Positions 54,337-62,937 of a stretch of DNA of 64,000 bases are shown piece by piece. This DNA is from VYFG01 sp965221795 (GTDB lineage Bacteria; Pseudomonadota; Gammaproteobacteria; Arenicellales; Poriferihabitantaceae): assembly GCA_965221795.1 (NCBI GenBank), contig OZ244914.1, positions 1,922,001 through 1,986,000 on the forward strand. The letters are read 5' to 3'. How positions within the stretch are numbered: position 1 is the stretch's first letter; each line of letters opens with the position of its first letter. The translations under genes and the position numbers were made by a program. The notes beneath the pieces were generated by a model, which was given only the letters and a program-made list of their open reading frames with translations, searched no databases and had not been told where the DNA came from.

Positions 54337-55320
54337 ATGTTGTCACGAAATGCCCACGGACTGTACTGGATCGGCCGCTATATGGAGCGGGCAGGTTTCG
54401 TCAGTCGCCTTGTCGCCAACCAACTGCAAGCCATGCAGGATCGGCCTGTGGAGGATATCGATATCGGCTGGCGTCGCCTGTATTCGGTGCTCGGCAGCAA
54501 GCCGGTTGGTGGTCAGCTTCATCCCAATCTGGGGGAAGAAAAGATCATGCTGGCGGATGTCTACACTCTAACCGACGATCTGGTTTTCGAACTTTCCAAT
54601 CCCGATGCGGTTTTGTCCTGCTTCGCAACTGCGCGGGAAAATGCCCGCCAGATTCGCAACAATATCACGCATGAGATGTGGACTTGCCTGAATGTCTCTT
54701 ACCTCGACATGCGTGACACTCGATTGCTGGATATCTGGAACCAGAATCCCGAGGACTTCCTGGTGAAAGCGGCGCTGGCGGTTCGTACCTTTCTGGGGAT
54801 TGCGGACAATACCATGTACCGGGATCATGGGTGGCATTTTTTCCAGCTTGGCCTGCGCTTGGAACGGGCCATCAATACCACGTCACTGCTCAAGTCCCAT
54901 ATTCAACTGTTCCCGACGGCGGAAAAGCATCAGGAATGGAACTGGAGTTCGTTGCTGAGCATCTGCGAGGTTCGAAGTGTTTTCCGACACCTGCACACGA
55001 TTCAATTCCGGCCTGACGATATCGTCGAGTTCCTGATGGCAGACCAGTTGCTGCCGATTTCAGCACGGAGCGCTCTGGCCCACATCCGGCACGCATTGTC
55101 CGAACTGGCGGGTGGCCATCTGGAAGAGGGTGTCGGTCCTGATGCCCATGCCCTCCATGTCAGGACATTGCTTGATCATCAGTGGCCGGCCCGCGATGTG
55201 GCTGATGATAGCCAAACGCTTGAGTTGGTTGATCAGGCCCATCATCGCTTTGGCTGCATCCATCATGAACTGGAAAGAGCCTATTTCTTCTATGAAATCA
55301 ATGATATGCCACCTATATGA
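54337..55320 (+). CDS. Alpha-E domain protein (DUF403)
   Basis: The 327-aa all-helical protein begins MLSRNAHGLYWIGRYMERAG, the hallmark of the family, with ARENARQIRNNITHEMWTCL and HFFQLGLRLERAINTTSLL. It always accompanies the circularly permuted ATP-grasp protein and probably forms a complex with it. Its biochemical role is not known. The start is 3 nt after the ATP-grasp stop. The end overlaps the next gene by 4 bp. Confidence 0.93.
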   Translation: MLSRNAHGLYWIGRYMERAGFVSRLVANQLQAMQDRPVEDIDIGWRRLYSVLGSKPVGGQLHPNLGEEKIMLADVYTLTDDLVFELSNPDAVLSCFATARENARQIRNNITHEMWTCLNVSYLDMRDTRLLDIWNQNPEDFLVKAALAVRTFLGIADNTMYRDHGWHFFQLGLRLERAINTTSLLKSHIQLFPTAEKHQEWNWSSLLSICEVRSVFRHLHTIQFRPDDIVEFLMADQLLPISARSALAHIRHALSELAGGHLEEGVGPDAHALHVRTLLDHQWPARDVADDSQTLELVDQAHHRFGCIHHELERAYFFYEINDMPPI

Positions 55321-56312
55321 ACCCGCCCGAAAAATCCTGCTTTGCCATTGATCACCGATCTGTCTATACCTATACGGAACCGGCCACGGGAAGTGTCATG
55401 ACGGCTCACTTGCAACCAATGGATGAAGGGAACCAGCAGCTCCTGTCATTCGAGATAGATGTAGAACCGATTGCAACCCCGATTCCTTGTACCGATACTT
55501 TCGGCAACGGCTACCATTTGTTCAGCATCCATCGGAGCCACCGGCATACGACGGTGCACAGCCGGTCCGTGGTGCGAGTATCCGACCCTGTTCCCTTGCC
55601 AGACTATCTGGAGGAGGACGCCTGGGATCGTTTGGATGAGTTGCGCCGGGATGTCTGTTTCTGGGGCTTTCTGGCTCATGGCCAGTTCACCCGCCCGTCG
55701 CCGATGCTGTCGGACTTTGCACAGGAACATCAATTATCCCCCCGGGAGGACCCGCTGGATACACTGCGAGTCGCCTGCCAGACGCTTCATGAACAGTTCA
55801 CCTATACGCCCAATAGCACAACGGTTGACTCGCCCATTGAGCAGATTCTCCACACCCGGGCCGGCGTATGCCAGGACTATACGCATGTGATGCTGACCTT
55901 GGCCCGCAGCTGGGGCATTCCGAGTCGTTATGTGTCGGGCTACCTGTTTCTGGAGGGGGCGGAGGGGGAACAGAGTCCGCAGGGAGCGAGTCATGCTTGG
56001 GGGGAGTTCTGGTTGCCCGGGATTGGCTGGGTCGGGTTCGACCCGACCAACAACACCGCGGAAGATCATCGTCACATCCGGCTGGCTCGGGGTCGGGATT
56101 ATGCTGATATTCCCCCGACGCGAGGCGTTCTTTTTGGTGGTGGCGAAGTGGAACTGAAGATTGCAGTGACTCTTTGCCCGGCTCTGGCGGAGGATGCGGA
56201 CGGCTGCAACCGGAAAGATATTTCTCCTTCGCAAGGGGGATCTTCTGCGTCATGGAGCCGCCCGTCAGTCAGGCATTTCCAGCCCCGGCAGCAGCCGGGG
56301 AATCAACAGTAG
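55317..56312 (+). CDS. Transglutaminase-like cysteine protease family protein
   Basis: The 331-aa protein has an N-terminal beta region and a transglutaminase core. The catalytic Cys is in TRAGVCQDYTHVMLTLARSW, the His in GASHAWGEFWLPGIGWVGF and the Asp in FDPTNNTAEDHRHI. No signal peptide is seen. With the two preceding genes it forms one operon. The core could cleave or form the amide bond made by the ATP-grasp enzyme. Confidence 0.92.
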   Translation: MNPPEKSCFAIDHRSVYTYTEPATGSVMTAHLQPMDEGNQQLLSFEIDVEPIATPIPCTDTFGNGYHLFSIHRSHRHTTVHSRSVVRVSDPVPLPDYLEEDAWDRLDELRRDVCFWGFLAHGQFTRPSPMLSDFAQEHQLSPREDPLDTLRVACQTLHEQFTYTPNSTTVDSPIEQILHTRAGVCQDYTHVMLTLARSWGIPSRYVSGYLFLEGAEGEQSPQGASHAWGEFWLPGIGWVGFDPTNNTAEDHRHIRLARGRDYADIPPTRGVLFGGGEVELKIAVTLCPALAEDADGCNRKDISPSQGGSSASWSRPSVRHFQPRQQPGNQQ

Positions 56313-56558
56313 ACGGCCAGCCTCGCCCAACAAGGCAAGCGTCCAGAACATCTACCGCCAGGTCCGCGGATAGACGAAGAGAAGAGTGCGGGACAGCCGA
56401 TGGAGGCGGGTAGAGGGCCTCCGGCAAGTTGTTACCTGTTGGGCGAAAGACTTCCTCCTTGGACAGCATTCTCCCGTCAAAAGTGACCCTTGGGAATCAG
56501 TATCCTGTGCGATTTATCACTGGACAAGGCAAGGCCATATTTTCATCCCAAGGGGTAT

Positions 56559-57263
56559 TCATTCCAAAGGTGGGATTGACCAATCGATCGAAGTATTGCG
56601 GTGGGATTCCAGCCAGTGGTTGGCTTGGGAAAAATGCCGACAACCGAAAAATCCACGATGGGCTGACAATGGAGACGGATGCGGTGCCTTCAGAACCAGA
56701 TGTCGTCGGTCATCCACCAATTCACCTTTGCGTTGCGCATAGCTGCCCCATAGCATGAACACCAATCCTTCGCGGGACTGGCTCAGGGACTGCACTGCCA
56801 TGTCCGTGAACAGCTCCCAGCCCTTTCCCTGATGAGAGCCGGCACGATGCCGCTCAACGGTCAGTGTTGCATTCAGCAGCAGTACTCCCTGTTCAGCCCA
56901 GTGTTGGAGACAACCATGTGAGGGCTCTGGAATGTCGAGATCGTCCCGGAGCTCCTGGAATATGTTGACCAGGGATGGAGGAGGGGGGACTCCCGGCAAT
57001 ACCGAGAAACAGAGTCCATGCGCCTGGCCCGGCCCATGATAGGGGTCTTGCCCCAGGATCACAACCTTGACTTGATGGAGCGGGGTCGAGTTGAAGGCAT
57101 GGAACCAGTATTGGCTTTTCGGATAAATCACTTTCCGCTGATCTTTCTGTTCCCGCAGAAATTGCCTCAGGGTATGCATGTAGGGCTGCTGGAACTGAGA
57201 TGCCAGCACGCCGTACCAACCCGGCTCCAGGGGATTGGCCGTCTCGGTGTTCGCATTTGGCAT
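56559..57263 (-). CDS. ung: Uracil-DNA glycosylase
   Basis: The 234-aa family 1 UDG has the catalytic water motif VVILGQDPYHGPGQAHGLCF (Asp in GQDPYHG), LLLNATLTVERHRAGSH, and the DNA-intercalating loop HPSPLSAHRGFFGCRHFSQA. It starts repair of U in DNA. It lies 17 nt downstream of livF on the same strand and might be co-transcribed. Confidence 0.97.
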   Translation of the reverse strand: MPNANTETANPLEPGWYGVLASQFQQPYMHTLRQFLREQKDQRKVIYPKSQYWFHAFNSTPLHQVKVVILGQDPYHGPGQAHGLCFSVLPGVPPPPSLVNIFQELRDDLDIPEPSHGCLQHWAEQGVLLLNATLTVERHRAGSHQGKGWELFTDMAVQSLSQSREGLVFMLWGSYAQRKGELVDDRRHLVLKAPHPSPLSAHRGFFGCRHFSQANHWLESHRNTSIDWSIPPLE

Positions 57264-57280
57264 GTGGTTCTCCCTGATGT

Positions 57281-57988
57281 CTACACTCCGAGGTATTTTG
57301 TTTTCAGTTCAGGGCTGGCCTGCAGAGCTGTTGGATTTCCGTCCCAGACCACCTTGCCCTTTTCGATAATGTAATGATAGTCGGCAATTCGGTTTAGTTC
57401 ATCAATGTTCTTGTCGATTACCAGGATAGTTATGCCGGACTGCTTGAGTACGTCCAGACATTGCCAGATTCCTTTCCTGACCAGCGGGGCCAGTCCTTCA
57501 GTGGCTTCGTCAAGGATCAGTAGCAGTGGGTTGAGCATCAGGGCCCTGCCGACCGCAAGCATCTGTTGTTCTCCCCCAGACAACTGATACCCCATGTTTC
57601 CCAGTCGACTCTGCAATACCGGAAAGAAGTCCAGTACCCGATTCAGGGTCCAGGGAATTTCACTTCCGGTATAATTGTTCGCGGTAGCCAGCAAGTTCTC
57701 ACGCACACTCAGATTGGGAAAGATTTGCCGTCCTTCGGGCACCAATCCAATTCCCTGTTGTGCTACTTGATAGGCAGCCTTGCGATCAATTCGGTTCCCG
57801 AGAAAGGTGATTTTTCCAGTATGGCACGGGGTAATTCCCATAATGGTGCTAACCGTAGTAGTCTTGCCCATGCCGTTACGCCCAATCAGTGTTGTGACCT
57901 TGCCTTGCTTGATATGCAGGCTCATGCCAAAGAGTGCCTGGATCGAACCATAAAAAGTTTCCACCCCTTCCAGATCAAGCATGCGCAT
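57281..57988 (-). CDS. livF: Branched-chain amino-acid-type ABC transporter ATPase LivF
   Basis: The 235-aa ATPase has LIGRNGMGKTTTVSTIMG (Walker A), LSGGEQQMLAVGRALM (signature), LLLILDEATEGLAPLV (Walker B) and KGKVVWDGNPTAL. It is the last gene of the livH-M-G-F operon, with its start overlapping livG by 14 bp. Confidence 0.94.
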   Translation of the reverse strand: MRMLDLEGVETFYGSIQALFGMSLHIKQGKVTTLIGRNGMGKTTTVSTIMGITPCHTGKITFLGNRIDRKAAYQVAQQGIGLVPEGRQIFPNLSVRENLLATANNYTGSEIPWTLNRVLDFFPVLQSRLGNMGYQLSGGEQQMLAVGRALMLNPLLLILDEATEGLAPLVRKGIWQCLDVLKQSGITILVIDKNIDELNRIADYHYIIEKGKVVWDGNPTALQASPELKTKYLGV

Positions 57989-58727
57989 CCCCTAGATACG
58001 CTTTTTGCACTTCCCGGCTGGCGCGAATATTCTCCACGGTATCGGTCGCAATGATATGGCCATTCACCAGAACGGAAAGGGTGTCGGCCAAGGTGAAGAC
58101 CGCATCCATGTCATGTTCGATCAGCAAGATGGTTTTCTCCCCCCGAAGCCCGGACAGAAACTCGATCATGCGGATGCTTTCTTCCGGACCCATCCCGGCC
58201 ATTGGTTCGTCCAGCAACAGCAAGCGCGGCGTCATGGCCAGTGCCATGGCGATTTCCAGTTGACGCTGCTCGCCATGGGATACTTCTGCAGCGAGCCGGT
58301 GGGCACGGTCTGCCAGATCTACCTGATGCAGGTATGTCATGCTTTGGTCCCACATTTTTCGGTCCTTTTGTACCGGTTGCCAGAATCGGAAAGAGTGGCC
58401 ATCAGAACCCTGAACTGCCAGGCTGACATTTTCCAGCAGGGTCATTGGCAGCAGCACGCTGGTAATCTGGAAGGACCGGGCCATGCCCAGCCGGGCTCTG
58501 TGAGGTGCCGACAAAGCGGTGATGTTCTGGCCGTTGAATTCAATCTGGCCCGCATCGGGTTGCAGTGTTCCCGATAGTTGCGCAATCAGGGTAGTCTTCC
58601 CGGCTCCGTTGGGGCCAATAATGGCATGGATGGTTCCGGGCGCAACATGCAGATTGACATGGTCGGTAGCCACAATGCCGCCAAAGCTCTTGCATAGTCC
58701 AGAAATGCGCAACAAAGGTTCCTTCAT
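57975..58727 (-). CDS. livG: Branched-chain amino-acid-type ABC transporter ATPase LivG
   Basis: The 250-aa ATPase has AIIGPNGAGKTTLIAQLSG, the LivG-type signature EVSHGEQRQLEIAMALAM, LLLLDEPMAGMGPEESIRM and LLIEHDMDAVFTLADTLSV. It pairs with LivF to energise LivH/LivM and overlaps livM by 4 bp. Confidence 0.94.
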   Translation of the reverse strand: MKEPLLRISGLCKSFGGIVATDHVNLHVAPGTIHAIIGPNGAGKTTLIAQLSGTLQPDAGQIEFNGQNITALSAPHRARLGMARSFQITSVLLPMTLLENVSLAVQGSDGHSFRFWQPVQKDRKMWDQSMTYLHQVDLADRAHRLAAEVSHGEQRQLEIAMALAMTPRLLLLDEPMAGMGPEESIRMIEFLSGLRGEKTILLIEHDMDAVFTLADTLSVLVNGHIIATDTVENIRASREVQKAYLGDAHA

Positions 58728-59719
58728 TGGTGAGACCGGGTTGCCCTGGAATCCATCTTGGATAAAATGCCATGGATTCCGCCTTTGCCGAACAGGACCA
58801 GTGCAACCAGTAGCAGCCCGAAGGGCAGGTGCCAGTATTCGAGCCAGGATGGATTCAGGAACTTCATGAATTCAGGTAGGTACTGTTCCAGGAACACGAA
58901 AGCTCCGGTTCCAATCAATGGTCCGAACAGGGAGCCCGCGCCACCCATGACTACCATGAATATCAGTTCTCCAGAGCGGATCCAACTCATCATCTCCGGA
59001 CTGATGAAGCCAGTGAAATTGCCCAATAGCATGCCGGCAATGCCACATATGATTCCGGAAATCACATAGCAGGCCAAGCGATAGCGGTAGGTGTCGAAAC
59101 CGAGCGATTGCATGCGTTGTTCATTGTGTTTCGAACCGATAATGACGCGACCGAAACGGGCATGGGTCAGTCGGTGCACCAGAAACAGGATTGCCAATAA
59201 GGTTACAAAGATCCAGTAATACAGGCCAACAGGACTCTCCATGGTCAGGAATGCGGGAAACTCGCTGCGCAGATAAATGACCAGGCCGTCATCCGCACCA
59301 TACTCTTCCAGACTGATGAAGGTGAAGTACACCATCTGGCTGAATGCCAGGGTAATCATAATGAAATATACGCCCTTGGTGCGCAGGCTGATGGATCCGG
59401 TGATCAGTGCAAAGATGGCGCTCACAACAATAGTGAGGGCCAGATGAAACCAGCCGTTGTAGATGCCATAATAGGCGGGAATTCCGACACAATAGGCACC
59501 AATTCCGATAAAGGCGGCATGGCCGAGGCTGACCATGCCGCCGAAACCCAGTATCAGGTTGAGACTGGTCGCGGCAATCGCCAATATCAGCCCCCGGCTC
59601 AGTAGGTCCAGCAAAAACGGTTGATCTGCCCACCGGAAAATCCATGGTGCAACAGCCAAGAGCCATAGCAGGAGGCAGTATATCCGCCCGGAAACGGATG
59701 ACGGGAGCCGTGACATCAA
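58724..59719 (-). CDS. livM: Branched-chain amino-acid-type ABC transporter permease LivM
   Basis: The 331-aa permease with about nine membrane helices has AATSLNLILGFGGMVSLGHAA in successive segments, FALITGSISLRTKGVYFIM, and the coupling-helix region GSKHNEQRMQSLGFDTYRYR. It overlaps livH and livG by 4 bp each, which indicates tight co-translation. Confidence 0.93.
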   Translation of the reverse strand: MMSRLPSSVSGRIYCLLLWLLAVAPWIFRWADQPFLLDLLSRGLILAIAATSLNLILGFGGMVSLGHAAFIGIGAYCVGIPAYYGIYNGWFHLALTIVVSAIFALITGSISLRTKGVYFIMITLAFSQMVYFTFISLEEYGADDGLVIYLRSEFPAFLTMESPVGLYYWIFVTLLAILFLVHRLTHARFGRVIIGSKHNEQRMQSLGFDTYRYRLACYVISGIICGIAGMLLGNFTGFISPEMMSWIRSGELIFMVVMGGAGSLFGPLIGTGAFVFLEQYLPEFMKFLNPSWLEYWHLPFGLLLVALVLFGKGGIHGILSKMDSRATRSHQ

Positions 59720-60642
59720 GGACGAGCTCCGGCAGGTGGGAATAGTCCTTGGGGCCTGAATGCCAGTACGATCGCCATGAGGATATAGACCAGCATAGCG
59801 GACAGGGCTGGTGCCGCCGTTTCCGCATGACGGACCGACATGAAAACCTTCAACAGGTCATCAAGATAGGACCTTCCCAGGGTATCGATGAGACCAATCA
59901 GGATGGCTGCATAGAAGGCCCCCTTGACGGAACCGATTCCGCCTACAATCACGACTACAAAAGCGATGATGATGATGTCGTTTCCCATGCCGATGCTGGC
60001 TTCCGTGATGGGAGCGATCAGCATGCCGGCAAACCCCGACATGGCGGCACCGATGGCAAACACGATCAGAAACAGCTTATGGATATTCACGCCCAGGGCT
60101 TCCGCCATGGTTCGGTTGGAGGCTCCGGCCCGGATCCACATGCCGAGTCGGCTGCGCGTGACCAGAAGGCTGAGAATACCTGCCATCAGCAGTCCTCCCG
60201 AGATGATGACCAGTCGATAAGTCGGCAGTACGAGGGTTCCCAATGTGATTTGTCCGTCCAGTATGGCCGGCAAGGGAATGGCCATTCCGGCAGGTCCCCA
60301 GATAATATGTACCAGAGTGTCGAAAATCAGGATCAGGCCGAACGTCACCAGAACGTGATCCAAATGATCGGCTTGATAGAGTCGTCTGGCAATCACCCGT
60401 TCGACGATCATGCCAACCAGAAAGGTGCCCATCAGAGCGACCAGTACTGCCAGGAGCAACGAGCCGCCACGGGCTACGATGGAGCCACAAAAATAGGCCC
60501 CGATCATGTAGAACGATCCATGGGCGAGATTGATGAAATCCATGATCCCGAAAATGAGGGTCAGCCCGGACGCCAATAGGAACAGCAACAGGCCAAGCTG
60601 AAAGCCGTTCATCAATTGCGTCAGGAGCAGGTTCCAGTCCAA
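59716..60642 (-). CDS. livH: Branched-chain amino-acid-type ABC transporter permease LivH
   Basis: This 308-aa permease is the first gene of the operon. Landmarks are GLLLFLLASGLTLIFGIMDF, NLAHGSFYMIGAYFCG, the coupling segment ASNRTMAEALGVNIHKLFL, and IIAFVVVIVGGIGSVKGAF. No binding-protein gene precedes it, which is unusual. The transported compound could be branched-chain amino acids, urea or amides, and the sequence alone does not decide. Confidence 0.93.
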   Translation of the reverse strand: MDWNLLLTQLMNGFQLGLLLFLLASGLTLIFGIMDFINLAHGSFYMIGAYFCGSIVARGGSLLLAVLVALMGTFLVGMIVERVIARRLYQADHLDHVLVTFGLILIFDTLVHIIWGPAGMAIPLPAILDGQITLGTLVLPTYRLVIISGGLLMAGILSLLVTRSRLGMWIRAGASNRTMAEALGVNIHKLFLIVFAIGAAMSGFAGMLIAPITEASIGMGNDIIIIAFVVVIVGGIGSVKGAFYAAILIGLIDTLGRSYLDDLLKVFMSVRHAETAAPALSAMLVYILMAIVLAFRPQGLFPPAGARP

Positions 60643-61757
60643 GGGGTCAGGATTCTCGTCTCAGAATATCGGGGTTGCATCGGGCACTCGGTGATATGGG
60701 AGTCCTGATGGTTGTAGTACTCATGCCCACGACCGGGGGAATCCAGTGACTGGGCTCGTCCATCACTCTTCCTGAAAATGGAAGTGCCGGACCGGCATGC
60801 GACTGGGCCCATAACAGCACGGTCCCCGTGCTGACTCATACACGAGCGGTAGGATCTCATTCGGTCCGTCTGGATTGTTCCCCATCGTTTTCATTTCACT
60901 TCGGATCAACATGGTCGCATATGCGACCGGGCCATATAAGACCAAAGATCGCAACCATGTGGCGACTGCCGGTATGGCTTCTGACGTGGAATGACGGTAC
61001 TTGTGCAAAGGCGGACTCACCCATGATGCTCGTTGATCTATCCGCCTCATCGCACATTTCCGCATCCGGGAGGCAGCCACCTGCAGGCGACAGCCAAGTC
61101 TCGATTCCAGTTCTGATTTGTATATTGATGTGTGTCACTTGGGAGCGTATACGATGGTATCCGGAGGGATTTCCGTTGCGAGAGGCTCCTGCACCATGAA
61201 TGCCTGTGACAACTGCGTACAATGGCCTGGGTAGATTCCTGAAAACCTAACAAAAACATATCAGAAGCCTACGATGTGGTCAAGATTGACTGAGCGGATT
61301 GTGGCAGGCCATGTCAGTATGGATCATTTGGTCCGCATGGGAAATCGCCGTCATGTAGCCCCTGAGCGTGTGGTTCATGTGTTGTCATTAGGTACACGAC
61401 ATGCAACAGTCGGGTTCTTGACCAATTCCTTTTCATGGTCTCGCTCCAAATCGAATCGCACCACCTGACATTCAGGACTGTGCCGATACATCATGGAGAT
61501 TCATGCCGGCTCAGACGAAGGTCGGTTGGGCGAACCCCCTCGGACTATTTGGCACTGTCAGGCACAAACCGGAAGCCCAGTGCTTGCGGCATTTGCGTAC
61601 CTTATCCGGATCCATTGCATGGTCATAAGAGTGCCCGGGTGGCCGGCAGCCTTGTCGTCATGAAAGAACTCGCGGAAGTGCGGTTTGGTTGCCCGTCATC
61701 GGCTACAATTGGCGCGATAATCACATCATTCCGACGGTTTCATTACTGGATTTTTCT
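60643..61757. other. Long region without a supported gene
   Basis: Over 1.1 kb upstream of livH and aroC has no frame with a good start and protein-like sequence. It contains a perfect 16-bp palindrome, GGTCGCATATGCGACC (60913-60928), that could be an operator. This is where a liv binding-protein gene would be expected, so a gene may have been lost here. Confidence 0.45.
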
Positions 61758-62846
61758 GTGGCCGGCAATTCCATTGGACAGTTGTTCACCCTGACCACCT
61801 TTGGTGAAAGCCATGGGGTGGCCATTGGAGGGATCGTGGATGGTTGTCCGCCCGGTATGCCCTTGAATGCTGAGAACGACCTTCAGCCGGACCTGGATAG
61901 AAGGCGTCCGGGTCAGTCCAGGTTCACTACCCAACGACGTGAAGCGGATCAGGTGGAGATCCTTTCCGGCGTGTTTGAAGGCGTCACCACCGGTACTCCG
62001 ATCGGTCTTCTGATCCAGAATACTGATTCACGCAGCCGGGATTACCGCCAGATCCGGGATCGTTTTCGTCCGGGACACGCGGATTTTACGTACCAGAAAA
62101 AATATGGTCTGAGAGACTATCGTGGCGGCGGACGTTCTTCTGCACGAGAAACCGCCGTGCGGGTGGCTGCAGGTGCGATTGCCAGAAAGTACCTTCGTCA
62201 AACCTATGGCGTGGAAATCCGTGGATGCATTTACCAGATTGCCGACCAAATCATTCCTCCGACTGACTGGGATCAAGTCCATCATAATCCTTTTTTCGTG
62301 GCCAGCCGCGATGCAGTGTCCTCTCTGGAATCCCTGATTCAGGAGGTGCGCAAGGCGGGGGATTCGGTGGGCGCAGGGGTGATGGTGGAGGCACTCAAGA
62401 TGCCGGTGGGTTGGGGCGAACCCGTCTTCGGTCGACTGGATGCGGATATCGCAGCGGCGATGTTGAGTATCAATGCCAGCAAGGGAGTGGAATTTGGTGC
62501 TGGATTCGACTCCATTCGGCAACGGGGTTCGGAACATCGCGATGAACTGACTGATTCCGGCTTTCTCAGCAATCATGCCGGCGGCATGCTTGGCGGCATT
62601 TCCAGTGGCCAGGATGTTGTTGTGCGGGTGGCTTTCAAGCCGACTTCCAGCATTTTGGTGCCTGGCCGCACGGTGGATCTGGACAATCGGATGGTGGAGA
62701 TCAGTACACCCGGCCGGCACGACCCATGTGTCGGGATTCGGGCAGTGCCCATTGTGGAAGCCATGCTGGCCTTGGTGTTGATGGACCACGCTCTGCGGCA
62801 TCGGGCACAGAATGGAAAGTGCCCGTCCTGCTCCTCCGAACTGTGA
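61758..62846 (+). CDS. aroC: Chorismate synthase
   Basis: The 362-aa FMN-dependent lyase of the shikimate pathway starts with GTG at 61758 (AGNSIGQLFTLTTFGESHG, the invariant N-terminus, with the upstream open frame out of family). Other signatures are PGMPLNAENDLQPDLDRRRP, RFRPGHADFTYQKKYG, YRGGGRSSARETAVRVAAGA, NHAGGMLGGISSGQD and GRHDPCVGIRAVPI. The length is normal. It is followed by leuC after 91 nt. Confidence 0.97.
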   Translation: MAGNSIGQLFTLTTFGESHGVAIGGIVDGCPPGMPLNAENDLQPDLDRRRPGQSRFTTQRREADQVEILSGVFEGVTTGTPIGLLIQNTDSRSRDYRQIRDRFRPGHADFTYQKKYGLRDYRGGGRSSARETAVRVAAGAIARKYLRQTYGVEIRGCIYQIADQIIPPTDWDQVHHNPFFVASRDAVSSLESLIQEVRKAGDSVGAGVMVEALKMPVGWGEPVFGRLDADIAAAMLSINASKGVEFGAGFDSIRQRGSEHRDELTDSGFLSNHAGGMLGGISSGQDVVVRVAFKPTSSILVPGRTVDLDNRMVEISTPGRHDPCVGIRAVPIVEAMLALVLMDHALRHRAQNGKCPSCSSEL

Positions 62847-62937
62847 CAGAAATATGGCAAGCTGATGGGAAAAGCAACAGAGAACTTGCAGGATTATGTT
62901 ACTATTCGACACATATTCACCATGTGGCTGACATCGG

